The notes under the pieces: generated by a model
Databases searched by the model: none
Told to the model about the DNA's origin: nothing
Seen by the model: only the letters and a program-made list of their open reading frames with translations
Translations under genes and position numbers: made by a program
From: Sphingosinithalassobacter tenebrarum
GTDB lineage: Bacteria; Pseudomonadota; Alphaproteobacteria; Sphingomonadales; Sphingomonadaceae
Reading direction: 5' to 3'
Assembly (NCBI RefSeq): GCF_011057975.1
Contig: NZ_CP049109.1
Span: 1,016,001-1,080,000, forward strand
DNA length: 64,000 bases
In this document: one piece after another, positions 1-8,411 of the stretch
Numbering within the stretch: position 1 is the stretch's first letter
How the letters are laid out: the number at the start of each line of letters is the position of its first letter

Positions 1-774
1 TTTGGCGATCTGCTCGGCCTCGCCACGCCGGAAGGGCAGGTGCAGACCGCAACGGTCACGCTGCTCAATCCCGGCATCCCGGTGGAAGACGGCACGATTC
101 GCTATCGCCTGCTCGGCGAACAGAAGATCGCGATCGAGGACGGGCGCTGGCCCTTTGCCGGCGGCGAGCTGGTGCTCGAACCGACGGTGCTCGATTTCGG
201 TCAGCAGGTGGAACGCGAAATGGTGTTCCGCGCGAAGGGCGTGGATGCGGCCCGGTTCCTCCAGGAAGCCGATTTCGACAATCTCGACGCCACCGGCGTG
301 TTCGACGGCGTCTTGCCGATCGTGTTCGATTCGACCGGCGGCACGGTGAAGGGCGGTCGGCTGGAATCGCGAAACGGCGGGACCATCGCCTATGTCGGCG
401 AACTGACGCAGGAGGACCTGGGGGTCTGGGGCAACTACGCATTCCAGGCGCTCAAATCGCTGCGCTATCGCAGTCTCGACCTTGAGATGGACGGGCCGCT
501 GGACGGCGAGATGGTCACGCGGATCCGATTCGCCGGCGTGGGTCAGGGCGAGGACGCCAAGTCCGATTTCATCACGCGGCGGCTGACGCGGCTGCCGATC
601 GTGTTCAACATCACCATCCGCGCCAAATTCCGGCAACTCGTCCGATCGGTACAGAGCTGGTACGATCCCTCGATTCTGATCGAGACCCAGCTGCCCGAAC
701 TGATCGAGGAGCAGCGCCGGACGGCGGAGCAACCCGAAACCGTTCAGCCTGAGGAAAGCGAAGACGTGCCATGA
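1..774 (+). CDS. ydbH: YdbH-family intermembrane transport protein, C-terminal part
   Basis: This is the last 257 codons of a gene that begins upstream of the window; the frame is open from base 1. YdbH belongs to the AsmA-like/TamB-like proteins that bridge inner and outer membranes and help carry phospholipids through the periplasm. The visible part is a beta-rich C-terminal region ending in a charged Glu/Gln-rich tail. The assignment rests mainly on what follows: a YnbE-like lipoprotein and a YdbL-like protein, each joined by a start/stop overlap, which is the order of the enterobacterial ydbH-ynbE-ydbL operon. The N-terminus and its membrane anchor cannot be seen. Confidence 0.8.
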   Translation, partial: FGDLLGLATPEGQVQTATVTLLNPGIPVEDGTIRYRLLGEQKIAIEDGRWPFAGGELVLEPTVLDFGQQVEREMVFRAKGVDAARFLQEADFDNLDATGVFDGVLPIVFDSTGGTVKGGRLESRNGGTIAYVGELTQEDLGVWGNYAFQALKSLRYRSLDLEMDGPLDGEMVTRIRFAGVGQGEDAKSDFITRRLTRLPIVFNITIRAKFRQLVRSVQSWYDPSILIETQLPELIEEQRRTAEQPETVQPEESEDVP

Positions 775-983
775 TCGTGACAGTGAAGAAGAAGAGGTGG
801 AGAGCCGCGCTTGCCGCTGCCGGGATCGCCGCGCCGATGCTCATGCTCGGCGGGTGCATCAATATCCGGGCGCCGGAAAAGCCGATCGTCATCAACCTCA
901 ATATTTCGATCACGCAGGAAGTGGTCTACCGGCTGGACAGCAAGGCCAAGACGGTGATCCAGGACAATCCGGGGGTTTTCTGA
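771..983 (+). CDS. ynbE: YnbE-family outer-membrane lipoprotein
   Basis: A 70-residue protein with a basic N-terminus, a hydrophobic stretch and a lipobox ending at Cys29 (motif LGGC). After the lipidated cysteine come about 40 residues, consistent with the small YnbE lipoproteins that pair with the YdbH C-terminus by beta-strand stacking at the outer membrane. Its ATG overlaps the ydbH stop codon (ATGA) and its own stop overlaps the next start, so the three genes are probably translationally coupled. Family role is known from E. coli; here it is inferred from size, lipobox and order. Confidence 0.85.
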   Translation: MIVTVKKKRWRAALAAAGIAAPMLMLGGCINIRAPEKPIVINLNISITQEVVYRLDSKAKTVIQDNPGVF

Positions 984-1375
984 TGAAATTCGCCAAGAAG
1001 ATCGCAATCGCCGCGCTGATCGCGGCCGGCGCCGCCTCCGCGGCCGGCGCGATGGTGCTGCCGCAGGACCGCGACCCGGCCTATGCCGCTGCGCGCGCCG
1101 CGGGCCAGGTGGGCGAGCAGCCCGACGGCTATATCGGCATTGTCGGAGAGGCTACGCCGCAACTGCGCGCGCTGGTGAGCGACATCAACATCCGCCGCAA
1201 GGCGATCTACACCCGGGGCGCTTCGGAAGAAGGCTCGACCGTCGAGCAGTTCGCGTTCGTCACCGGGTGCCGCCTGATCGTGCAGACCGAACCGGGCGAG
1301 AAATACCAGGCGCCCGACGGCCGCTGGCTGACGCGCGACGATTCGGCGCCGATTCGCGATTCGCGCTGTATCTGA
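983..1375 (+). CDS. ydbL: YdbL-family (DUF1318) periplasmic protein
   Basis: A 130-residue exported protein with an Ala-rich N-terminal signal sequence of about 22 residues. The mature part contains a conserved-looking stretch (GYIGIVGEAT, then INIRRKAIYT) typical of DUF1318/YdbL proteins. In E. coli YdbL is proposed to act as a periplasmic helper or chaperone that modulates the YdbH-YnbE interaction. The start ATG lies inside an ATGA-type overlap with ynbE. It is the last gene of the operon. Confidence 0.85.
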   Translation: MKFAKKIAIAALIAAGAASAAGAMVLPQDRDPAYAAARAAGQVGEQPDGYIGIVGEATPQLRALVSDINIRRKAIYTRGASEEGSTVEQFAFVTGCRLIVQTEPGEKYQAPDGRWLTRDDSAPIRDSRCI

Positions 1376-1440
1376 TCGCGGCGCGCGCACGGCAATCCGC
1401 CGCCCCTGCGATGCCGTTCGTCGGGGCGCTCGCGCCAGTG

Positions 1441-1469
1441 TTGACTTGACCGTTCCCCATTCCTAAACG
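1441..1469 (+). promoter_or_regulatory. Candidate sigma70 promoter of the Fo ATP synthase cluster
   Basis: TTGACT at 1441-1446 and TAAACG at 1464-1469 are separated by exactly 17 bases and lie about 75 bases upstream of the atpI start, in the gap after ydbL. The -35 is a near-perfect match; the -10 is a weak match. This is the only plausible promoter I see ahead of atpI. Confidence 0.45.
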
Positions 1470-1541
1470 GCCCCTGCCTTGGCGGGCTCGCTTTTGGCGG
1501 TTCGTATCGGCGCTCGCCACCACTGGCTTGCGGAGATTCGA

Positions 1542-1859
1542 ATGGCCGAAGACGAACCCGGGCTCGATCCCCTTAAGGAGGATGCACGTCTCACCTCGCT
1601 CGACGAGCGGTTGCGGCAGGCAAAATCCGAAGAGGCGATCCGCAGCGGGAAGGCGCGGGCCGACGGCGATCGCAATTATCGCCTGGGCAATCGCGTTCTT
1701 GCCGAGCTGATCGGGGGGATGGTCGGCGGTGCCTTGATCGGGTGGGTGCTCGATCGTTTCCTGGGCACTTCTCCGTGGCTCCTGCTCGTGTTGCTGTTCC
1801 TCGGAATAGCCAGCGCGTTCAGGAACATCATCAGGATTTCGACACAGCGCTCGGAGTGA
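1542..1859 (+). CDS. atpI: ATP synthase accessory protein AtpI
   Basis: A 105-residue protein with a charged N-terminal half (about 45 residues) followed by two membrane segments (roughly 52-72 and 78-95) separated by a short loop. AtpI proteins help assemble the c-ring and are usually the first gene of the Fo cluster, as here. I chose the ATG at 1542, preceded by a GGAG at 1532; an earlier in-frame start would add about 20 unlikely residues. The next gene, atpB, follows 40 bases on. Confidence 0.88.
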   Translation: MAEDEPGLDPLKEDARLTSLDERLRQAKSEEAIRSGKARADGDRNYRLGNRVLAELIGGMVGGALIGWVLDRFLGTSPWLLLVLLFLGIASAFRNIIRISTQRSE

Positions 1860-1899
1860 AGCTTCGGGCGCTTTGGGTATAACCGAGGGCGAGCGCATA

Positions 1900-2691
1900 G
1901 TGGCGGAAGAAGCCGGCAAGATCGACCCGATGCACCAGTTCGAGGTGCAGACGATCTTCGACATGTTCCAGATCGGAAACCATCAGATCGCGTTCACCAA
2001 CAGCGCGATGTGGATGCTGGTCGGCGCGATCGCGCTCTGGTTCTTCATGCTGAGCGGCATGAAGGGCAGGGTGGTGCCGACGCGCGGCCAGATGCTGATC
2101 GAGAATTTCACCGGTTTCGTGCTCAACATGCTGCACGCCAATATCGGCGAGGCGGGCAAGAAATACCTGCCCTATGTCTTCTCGCTGTTCATGTTCATCC
2201 TGTTCGCCAATGTCGCGGGGCTGCTGCCGCTCGGCGTTTTCGGACTGCATCCCTTCACCGTGACGAGCCATTTCACGATCACCGGCGTGCTCGCGATCAT
2301 GAGCTTCTCGATCGTGCTGATCGTCGGTTTCGCCAAGCACGGGCTGCGCTTCTTCTCGCTGTTCGCGCCCAAGGGAACGCCGGTTCCCGTGCTGCTGCTC
2401 GTCGCGCCGATCGAATTCGTTTCCTTCATGGTCCGCCCGTTCAGCCTCGCGCTGCGACTCTTCGTGGCGATGACTGCGGGGCATATCCTGCTCAAGGTGC
2501 TGGCGGGTTTCATCATCAATGCTTCGGCGGGCGGCGCGGGTCTCGGCCTTGCCGTGGGTATCCCCAGCTTCGCGCTGATGGTCGGCGTTTCGGCGCTCGA
2601 ACTGCTGGTCGCCGGGGTCCAGGCCTATGTGTTCGCGCTGCTGACGGCGCTCTACATCAATGATGCCGAGCATCTGCACGACCATCACTGA
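1900..2691 (+). CDS. atpB: F-type ATP synthase subunit a
   Basis: This 263-residue integral membrane protein forms the proton half-channels beside the c-ring. The essential arginine is seen in PFSLALRLF (Arg186, equivalent to E. coli aArg210), and the early sequence DPMHQFEVQ is typical of alphaproteobacterial subunit a. Several strongly hydrophobic helices follow, with the last at 220-255. The GTG at 1900 is preferred as start because the protein then begins shortly before the conserved MHQFEV; a TTG at 1873 would add nine residues. Confidence 0.95.
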   Translation: MAEEAGKIDPMHQFEVQTIFDMFQIGNHQIAFTNSAMWMLVGAIALWFFMLSGMKGRVVPTRGQMLIENFTGFVLNMLHANIGEAGKKYLPYVFSLFMFILFANVAGLLPLGVFGLHPFTVTSHFTITGVLAIMSFSIVLIVGFAKHGLRFFSLFAPKGTPVPVLLLVAPIEFVSFMVRPFSLALRLFVAMTAGHILLKVLAGFIINASAGGAGLGLAVGIPSFALMVGVSALELLVAGVQAYVFALLTALYINDAEHLHDHH

Positions 2692-2737
2692 GTTTTCGAA
2701 TTTCTAGTTACTGAATTTTATCGAGGGAGTTTCTTCA

Positions 2738-2971
2738 ATGGACGCTGATACCATCAAGTTCCTGGGTGCCGGTCTTGCGGCCATCGGTGCGGGTCTCGCG
2801 GCGCTGGGCGTGGGCAACGTCTTCGCGGCCTATCTGCAGGGTGCGCTTCGCAACCCGAGCGCTGCCGCCGGCCAGCAGGGCAACATGTTCATCGGCTTCG
2901 CCGCCGCCGAACTTCTCGGCCTGCTGTCGTTCGTTGTCGCTGTGCTTCTGATCTTCGTCGCTCAGGGCTGA
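2738..2971 (+). CDS. atpE: F-type ATP synthase subunit c
   Basis: A 77-residue two-helix hairpin that builds the rotating ring. Helix 1 is Gly/Ala-rich with the usual small-residue repeat, the polar loop contains Arg38-Asn-Pro, and helix 2 carries the proton-binding carboxylate Glu58 ([10 protein letters not shown]). The start ATG follows a GAGGGAG-type ribosome site. Nothing in the sequence suggests sodium specificity: the usual extra polar ligands around the carboxylate are not obvious. Confidence 0.97.
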   Translation: MDADTIKFLGAGLAAIGAGLAALGVGNVFAAYLQGALRNPSAAAGQQGNMFIGFAAAELLGLLSFVVAVLLIFVAQG

Positions 2972-3034
2972 CCATAGTCCTGTTCGGGCGGTGGGGATGT
3001 CCCGCTCGCCCGAAAAGACTAGCGGAGCGTTTTC

Positions 3035-3526
3035 ATGCCGCAAATCGAGCAACTCGACGCGACTTTCGCCTCCCAGCTGTTCTGGCTGGTCCTTGTCTTT
3101 GGCCTGGTTTACCTGGTCGTCGGACGGGGCATGGTGCCGAAAGTGCAGGACACGATCGACCGGCGCGACGCGCAGGTGAAGGCGGACCTTTCGGCCGCCG
3201 AAACCGCGCGTGCCGAAGCCGACCGTGTCGAGGAACGCTGGCGGGCGGAAGAGAATGTCGCGCGGGAAACCGCGCAGAAGAAGCTGGCGGAGGCGCGTTC
3301 GACCGCCGCCGGCAATACCGAAGCGACGCTGGCCGAAGCCGGCAAGGGGATCGACGCACGGCTCGAAGCAGCCGAAGCCGAACTCGCCGAAGCCAGCAAG
3401 GCCGCGGCCGCCCAGGTCGAAACCATCGCCGCCGAGGCCGCGAGCGACATCGTACAGCGCCTGTCTGGCGTTTCGGTGGACGATGCGCAGGCCCGCGCGG
3501 CTGTAAAGGCTGTGCTCCATGACTGA
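3035..3526 (+). CDS. atpF': F-type ATP synthase subunit b' (second b-type stator subunit)
   Basis: A 163-residue protein with one N-terminal membrane helix (about 14-32) and a long Ala/Glu-rich coiled coil, the layout of the peripheral stalk b-type subunits. Alphaproteobacteria and photosynthetic organisms use a b/b' heterodimer rather than the b2 homodimer of E. coli. The gene comes directly after subunit c and its 3' end overlaps the next b gene by eight bases. The b' assignment is by position and by the short N-terminus. Confidence 0.92.
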   Translation: MPQIEQLDATFASQLFWLVLVFGLVYLVVGRGMVPKVQDTIDRRDAQVKADLSAAETARAEADRVEERWRAEENVARETAQKKLAEARSTAAGNTEATLAEAGKGIDARLEAAEAELAEASKAAAAQVETIAAEAASDIVQRLSGVSVDDAQARAAVKAVLHD

Positions 3527-4121
3527 CACGACGGGTCACGGCGCCGCCCAGGGCGCCGACGTGTTCGACGCCGAAGGCATGCCGCCTTCGGGCGAGCAGC
3601 ATAGTGGCACCGAAGTGGCGCATGCGTCGCCGACGGCACTGTGGCTCGACAGCACCGGCTGGGTGTCGCTGGCGATGCTGGTGCTCCTTCTGGTGGTGCT
3701 GTGGAAGCGTGTGCCCAAGCTGATTGCCGGCGCGCTCGACCATCAGATCGCTGCGATCCGCCTGCGTCTCGACGAAGCCAAGCAGCTGCGCGAAGAAGCC
3801 GAAGCGCTGCGTTCCGAATATGCGCGCAAGATCGCTTCGGTCGAAGTCGAAACCGCTGCGATGGTCGCGCATGCCGAGGAAGAGGCCAAGGCCGTGATCG
3901 CGCAGGCGGAAAAGGATGCCGCCGAACTGGTCGAGCGCCGCAAGCAGATGGCCGAGGACAAGATCGCCGCCGCCGAACGCGCCGCGATTGCCGATGTGCG
4001 CGCCAAGGCGGCCGATGCCGCCGCGCAGGCCGCCGCCGCTATCATCGCCGACAAACATGGTGTAGAAGCGGACAAGGCGTTGGTCGATCAGACCATCTCG
4101 GGCATGGGACGACTGAACTGA
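3519..4121 (+). CDS. atpF: F-type ATP synthase subunit b
   Basis: A 200-residue stator subunit with an unusually long hydrophilic N-terminal extension (about 45 residues, rich in Gly, His, Ser) before the membrane helix (about 48-64, with LAMLVLLLVVLW), then a charged coiled coil. It would dimerise with b' and bind the delta subunit on top of F1. It starts inside the end of the b' gene, and the next gene starts one base after its stop, so the Fo cluster is one tight transcription unit. Confidence 0.93.
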   Translation: MTDTTGHGAAQGADVFDAEGMPPSGEQHSGTEVAHASPTALWLDSTGWVSLAMLVLLLVVLWKRVPKLIAGALDHQIAAIRLRLDEAKQLREEAEALRSEYARKIASVEVETAAMVAHAEEEAKAVIAQAEKDAAELVERRKQMAEDKIAAAERAAIADVRAKAADAAAQAAAAIIADKHGVEADKALVDQTISGMGRLN

Positions 4122-4122
4122 C

Positions 4123-4416
4123 ATGACTTCCTTCACTCCGCCGGAAATCGATCTTGGCGGAGTGGTGCAGGCGCTGATGGTCTGGGCGATCACACCGCAG
4201 GCCATCGTCATCGGTGCGCTGGTCGGCTTGTTGGGAAAGCGCTGGTATGACGCTTTCTGGGCTTTCCCGATTCTGATCGCCCATCAATTGATCAGCCAGC
4301 CGGCATTTCGCGAAACCCTGCTTTCCAATCCCGCCAATCTGCTGATCGGGCTGGCACCGCTTCCCTGGGCACTGATTATCCTGATCGTGAAGCAGGTGCG
4401 CGCACGTTCCCATTAG
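4123..4416 (+). CDS. Small membrane protein closing the Fo cluster, unknown function
   Basis: I do not recognise this 97-residue protein. It has three hydrophobic segments (about 12-38, 44-60 and 73-90) and a short basic C-terminus. Its ATG lies one base after the atpF stop, so it is almost certainly transcribed and translated with the ATP synthase subunits. A job in Fo assembly or stability is possible only by association. A sphingomonad-specific passenger gene is equally possible. After it the strand switches to the convergent dehydrogenase gene. Confidence 0.75.
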   Translation: MTSFTPPEIDLGGVVQALMVWAITPQAIVIGALVGLLGKRWYDAFWAFPILIAHQLISQPAFRETLLSNPANLLIGLAPLPWALIILIVKQVRARSH

Positions 4417-4468
4417 CCCGCGGCGGAAGGTTTCTCGGCGAGCTGTCCGACCGCGTTCGGCCGGAACG

Positions 4469-5218
4469 TCAGATCGCCGCCCAGCCGCCGTCCGAACTCA
4501 GCACCGCGCCGTTGATATTGGTCGCCGTTTCGCTTGCCAGCCAGACGATCTGTTCGGCGAGCACGTCCGGCGTGGTCGGCGGGGGCAGCATCGATTTGAG
4601 CAGCGGCCCCATGCGCTGCGCGGCGAGATGCGAGGCCATACCCCCTTCGATTCCCGTCGCCACCGGCCCCGGTGCGATCACATTGGCCCGGATGCCCTGC
4701 GGTCCATAGAAGACGGCGGTGTTGCGGGTGAGGCCGATCAGCGCGTGTTTCGACGCGGTATAGGCCGCGCCGGCCCGGCCGCCGTGGAGCGCGGCGGCCG
4801 ACGCGACATTGACGATCGCGCCCTCGCCCGCATCGACCATACCGGGCAGCACCGCGCGCATCAGCCGCATCGGCGCGGTGACGTTGACGTCGAACACCTT
4901 TTGCCACAGCGCATCGTCCATCTCGCCGACGGGCAGGAATCGGTCCATGATCCCCGCGACATTGGCGAGAATGTCGACGCGCCCGCCCGCGGCCAGGCCC
5001 AGTTTCTCGATTGTAGCGGGGTCGGTGATGTCGCCCGCCACGGTGACATGGCCTTCGCCCAGTTCGTCGTTCAGCGATTCGAGGCGCGCGGGGTCGATAT
5101 CGCTCGCGATCACGCGCGCTCCGGTTGCGGCAAAGGCAAGCGCGGTCGCGCGTCCGATGCCGGACCCTGCGCCGGTTACCAAAGCGGAACGCGCAGGCGT
5201 TTCGTTCGTCTCTGTCAT
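4469..5218 (-). CDS. Short-chain dehydrogenase/reductase (SDR)
   Basis: A 249-residue classical SDR. The cofactor motif TGAGSGIG is at 15-22, NVAG at 86-89 takes the place of NNAG, and the catalytic Ser140, Tyr153 and Lys157 are in the expected order (YTASK). An Asp at the end of the second strand (Asp40) suggests NAD(H) rather than NADP(H). The C-terminal SSDGGW motif is typical of 3-hydroxyacyl or alcohol dehydrogenases, but the substrate cannot be told. The ATG at 5218 was chosen because a GGGGGAG ribosome site lies just upstream. It is divergent from uvrC. Confidence 0.9.
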   Translation of the reverse strand: MTETNETPARSALVTGAGSGIGRATALAFAATGARVIASDIDPARLESLNDELGEGHVTVAGDITDPATIEKLGLAAGGRVDILANVAGIMDRFLPVGEMDDALWQKVFDVNVTAPMRLMRAVLPGMVDAGEGAIVNVASAAALHGGRAGAAYTASKHALIGLTRNTAVFYGPQGIRANVIAPGPVATGIEGGMASHLAAQRMGPLLKSMLPPPTTPDVLAEQIVWLASETATNINGAVLSSDGGWAAI

Positions 5219-5385
5219 CGCATTCTCTCCCCCGGATTTCATCCCGGCATAACATGGGCGGGAATTCGAGTCGGGATTGGGCGGGAGATTTCAGCGGGGC
5301 GATGTGCCGGCATTTGTGCCGGAGAGGCCCATCGCACGCAAAGCCGGTGGCGTATTGCACGCGCCGTGCCTAAATCGGCGGTCCG

Positions 5386-7302
5386 ATGTCCGACCCCAAT
5401 TCTCCCGACCGTTTCAACGAAAAGGCCGCGACCTATACGGTGCGCGGCAGCGACAAGCCCGATCTGGAGACGGGCGTGGCGGCGATCCGCAACGTCCTGA
5501 AAACGCTGCCCGCGCGGCCGGGCGTCTATCGCATGCAGGATGCGCGCGGCGACGTGCTGTACGTGGGCAAGGCGCGCGCGCTCAAAAACCGGGTGAACAA
5601 CTACACGCAGGTAAGCCGCCTGTCGAAGCGGTTGCAGCGGATGGTGGCGCAGACGCGATCGATGACGATCGTCACGACCAACAGCGAGGCCGAGGCGCTG
5701 TTGCTCGAGGCGCAGCTGATCAAGCGATATCGCCCGCCCTACAACGTCTTGTTGCGCGACGACAAAAGCTTTCCCTTCATCCTGATCCGGCAGGACCATG
5801 ACTATGCGCGGATCCAGCTTCATCGCGGCGCGCGGCGGATCAAGGGCAATTATTACGGGCCGTTCGCCGGGGCGGGGCAGGTGCGCAAGACGCTCAACGC
5901 GCTGCAGAAGCTGTTCCTGCTGCGCAGCTGCACCGACGGTTTCTTCAACACGCGTGACCGGCCGTGCCTGCTCTATCAAATCCGCCGCTGCTCGGCGCCG
6001 TGCGTTGGGCGGATCGATCAGGCGGGCTATGCCGAACTGGTGGGCGATGCGAAGGATTTCCTCGCAGGCAAATCGACCAAGGTGCAGGAAAAGCTCGGCC
6101 AGCAGATGCAGGCCGCGTCGGACGCGCTCGATTTCGAGCTCGCGGCGATTTTGCGCGACCGATTGAAGGCGCTGACCTTCATCCAGGGATCGCAGGCGAT
6201 CAATGCCGAGGGCGTGGGCGATGCCGATATCTTCGCGATGGCGGCCAAGGAAGGGACGATCGGCATCCAGGCCTTCTTCATCCGCGGCGGGCAGAATTGG
6301 GGGCATCGCAGCTTCTTCCCCGCGCACACCGCCGACGTGCCCGAAGACGAAGTGCTCAGCCAGTTCCTGATGCAGTTTTACGAGGAAGTACCGCCGCCCA
6401 AATCGGTGCTGCTCGACCGCGATTTGCCCGAAGGCGCGTTGCTCGCCGAGGCGCTGGGCGAGCGCGCCGGGTTCAAGGTGGCGATCAGCCAGCCGCAGCG
6501 CGGATCGCGGCGTCGGCTGATCGAACAGGCGAGCCGCAATGCGGTCGAGGCGCTGGACCGGCGGCTCGCCGAAAGCACGACGCAGGCGAAACTGCTGCGC
6601 GAGGTCGCCGACCTGTTCGAATTGCCCGAGCCGCCCGACCGGATCGAAGTCTATGACAACAGCCATATTCAGGGGACCAACGCCCTCGGCGCGATGATCG
6701 TCGCCGGGCCGGAGGGGTTCCGCAAAGGGCAGTATCGCAAGTTCAATATCAAGAAAGCGAGCACCGACGACGATTTCGCGATGATGCGCGAAGTGTTCGA
6801 GCGCCGCTTCAGCCGCGCGCAGGCCGAGGACCCCGATCGCGAAAAGGGAGACTGGCCTGATCTGGTGCTGGTCGATGGCGGCCGCGGGCAGTTGAATGCC
6901 GTGCTGGGCGTGCTCGAGGATCTGGGGATCGAGGACGTGCCGGTGGTCGGCGTCGCCAAGGGGCCGCATCATGGTCGCGAGGGGCGCGAGATATTCCATA
7001 TGCCCGACGGGCGTGAACTGACGCTGCCGGTAAATGCGCCGGTGCTGTTCTATCTCCAGCGGCTACGCGATGAAGTGCACCGCTTCGTCATCGGCGCGCA
7101 TCGCGACAAGCGGACCAAGGCAATCGCCAAGTCGCCGCTGGACGATATTCCCGGCATCGGCCCGGCGCGAAAGAAGGCGCTGCTGATGCATTTCGGCACG
7201 GCCAAGGCGGTTCGTGCGGCGAGCCTCGACGATCTCCGGCGCGCGCCCGGCGTCAGCAAGGCGATGGCGCAGAGCATCCATGACTATTTTCACGCGGGGT
7301 GA
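5386..7302 (+). CDS. uvrC: Excinuclease ABC subunit C
   Basis: A 638-residue nucleotide-excision-repair nuclease that makes both incisions around a lesion after UvrA/UvrB loading. Domains in order: a GIY-YIG nuclease (GVY at 46-48, YVG at 59-61), a UvrB-binding UVR helix pair around 220-250, the RNase H-like C-terminal nuclease (YDNSHIQG and DGGRGQL carry acidic catalytic residues), and two helix-hairpin-helix motifs at the end (IPGIGPARKKALL and APGVSKAMAQSI). About 30 extra residues precede the usual N-terminus. No LexA-type box is obvious in the 167-base upstream gap. Confidence 0.97.
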   Translation: MSDPNSPDRFNEKAATYTVRGSDKPDLETGVAAIRNVLKTLPARPGVYRMQDARGDVLYVGKARALKNRVNNYTQVSRLSKRLQRMVAQTRSMTIVTTNSEAEALLLEAQLIKRYRPPYNVLLRDDKSFPFILIRQDHDYARIQLHRGARRIKGNYYGPFAGAGQVRKTLNALQKLFLLRSCTDGFFNTRDRPCLLYQIRRCSAPCVGRIDQAGYAELVGDAKDFLAGKSTKVQEKLGQQMQAASDALDFELAAILRDRLKALTFIQGSQAINAEGVGDADIFAMAAKEGTIGIQAFFIRGGQNWGHRSFFPAHTADVPEDEVLSQFLMQFYEEVPPPKSVLLDRDLPEGALLAEALGERAGFKVAISQPQRGSRRRLIEQASRNAVEALDRRLAESTTQAKLLREVADLFELPEPPDRIEVYDNSHIQGTNALGAMIVAGPEGFRKGQYRKFNIKKASTDDDFAMMREVFERRFSRAQAEDPDREKGDWPDLVLVDGGRGQLNAVLGVLEDLGIEDVPVVGVAKGPHHGREGREIFHMPDGRELTLPVNAPVLFYLQRLRDEVHRFVIGAHRDKRTKAIAKSPLDDIPGIGPARKKALLMHFGTAKAVRAASLDDLRRAPGVSKAMAQSIHDYFHAG

Positions 7303-7314
7303 CGGCGTGCGGGC

Positions 7315-8163
7315 TCAGTCGTCCTCTTCGGGGATGAGCGTTTCGACATTCATTGCCGCCAGTGCCCATTCGTGGACCGCTTCGGCGATATAGACGCGGA
7401 ACTGGCTGGGATCGACGCGCACTTCGGTCGCCCTGCCCAGACAGCCTTCCGAATAGCCGAGCAGATAGCCTCGTAATCGTGCCTCGGTGTCGGACCCCGG
7501 TTCCGCGCGGATGAGCTGGAGCGCCCGCTCCGGGTGGAGCTGGACGAGGCACGCGGCGACATCGAAGAACTCGCGCCCGGTTCCCGAGCGCGAGGCATTG
7601 CGTTCGCTCTGCCGCGCGAGGAAGCGCGCCGCGACATGCCGGTTGCGCGTATCAACCGAGGTCAGCACCAGATCGCCGGCATAGGTTTCGAGGATCTCCT
7701 CCACCAATGCTCCGAAATCGTAAAAGGCGTGGCACACCTTCTCGTGCGGCAGGTCGCCGTAATAGACCGGGTTGCACACGCCGTAATAGGGCGGGCTGGC
7801 CATCAGCTGCGTCGGCAACCCGGAAACGCATCCGGTGTTGCGCCGGATGATCCGGTCGAGCGCAATTGCCCGCGGGCGGCTTTCGGGCAGCGCCCGCATC
7901 ATTTCGCGCAAGGTGGCGGTATCGACTCTGCGCAGGCACCGGACGAAACGCTGCGCGTCGCCCGCAACGCTTCGCGAAACCCGGGCCCGCCTGCCGTCGC
8001 CATTCTCGATATCGACCGGCGGATCGCCCGCCGGGAGGCCCAGCACGCGTATTTCCTCGGATTCCGAAGTCGCGTCACTGTCCTGCGCCCGGGATTCCGG
8101 GACCATAAACGACATGCACAGGACCAGTGCCGAAAGTGCCAGCAAGGATCGGCTCGCGTGCAT
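7315..8163 (-). CDS. Exported protein of unknown function
   Basis: A 282-residue protein with a clear signal peptide (hydrophobic 7-21, cleavage expected after SRA at about 26). The mature part is mostly helical, with several Cys residues (for example FVRCLRR, NTGCVSG, GVCNPVYYG, KVCHAF, AACLVQL, EGCLGR) that may form disulfides. I do not recognise the family. The start at 8163 has a GGGGG ribosome site; upstream in-frame codons lack one. The gene converges on uvrC and is divergent from the large DUF3857 gene. Confidence 0.8.
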   Translation of the reverse strand: MHASRSLLALSALVLCMSFMVPESRAQDSDATSESEEIRVLGLPAGDPPVDIENGDGRRARVSRSVAGDAQRFVRCLRRVDTATLREMMRALPESRPRAIALDRIIRRNTGCVSGLPTQLMASPPYYGVCNPVYYGDLPHEKVCHAFYDFGALVEEILETYAGDLVLTSVDTRNRHVAARFLARQSERNASRSGTGREFFDVAACLVQLHPERALQLIRAEPGSDTEARLRGYLLGYSEGCLGRATEVRVDPSQFRVYIAEAVHEWALAAMNVETLIPEEDD

Positions 8164-8411
8164 ATTTCCCCCTTTGTGCCGTACAGGCATCCGCACGAAC
8201 TGGCAGGCTATCGCGCGGACCTTGCTCTCCGATGAACAGCGGTGAGGGGCCGGGTGGAATCCCGCCATATTTCATTGCCTTGCCGACATGTTCTCGGAAA
8301 TTTGCGATATCCCGAACGCCCGGGCGAAAATTCTTGGTACGGGACGCATGCAAACCTTGCGTATTGGCAGGTGCAAGCTAGCCTCGAATGGCTATTCTGG
8401 GGAGTTCCTTG

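Noticed and set aside
1831..2688. 285-codon minus-strand frame opposite atpB
   Set aside because: Composition dominated by Glu, Arg, His and Gln, the mirror of a hydrophobic membrane protein; no ribosome site. The plus-strand atpB explains the sequence.
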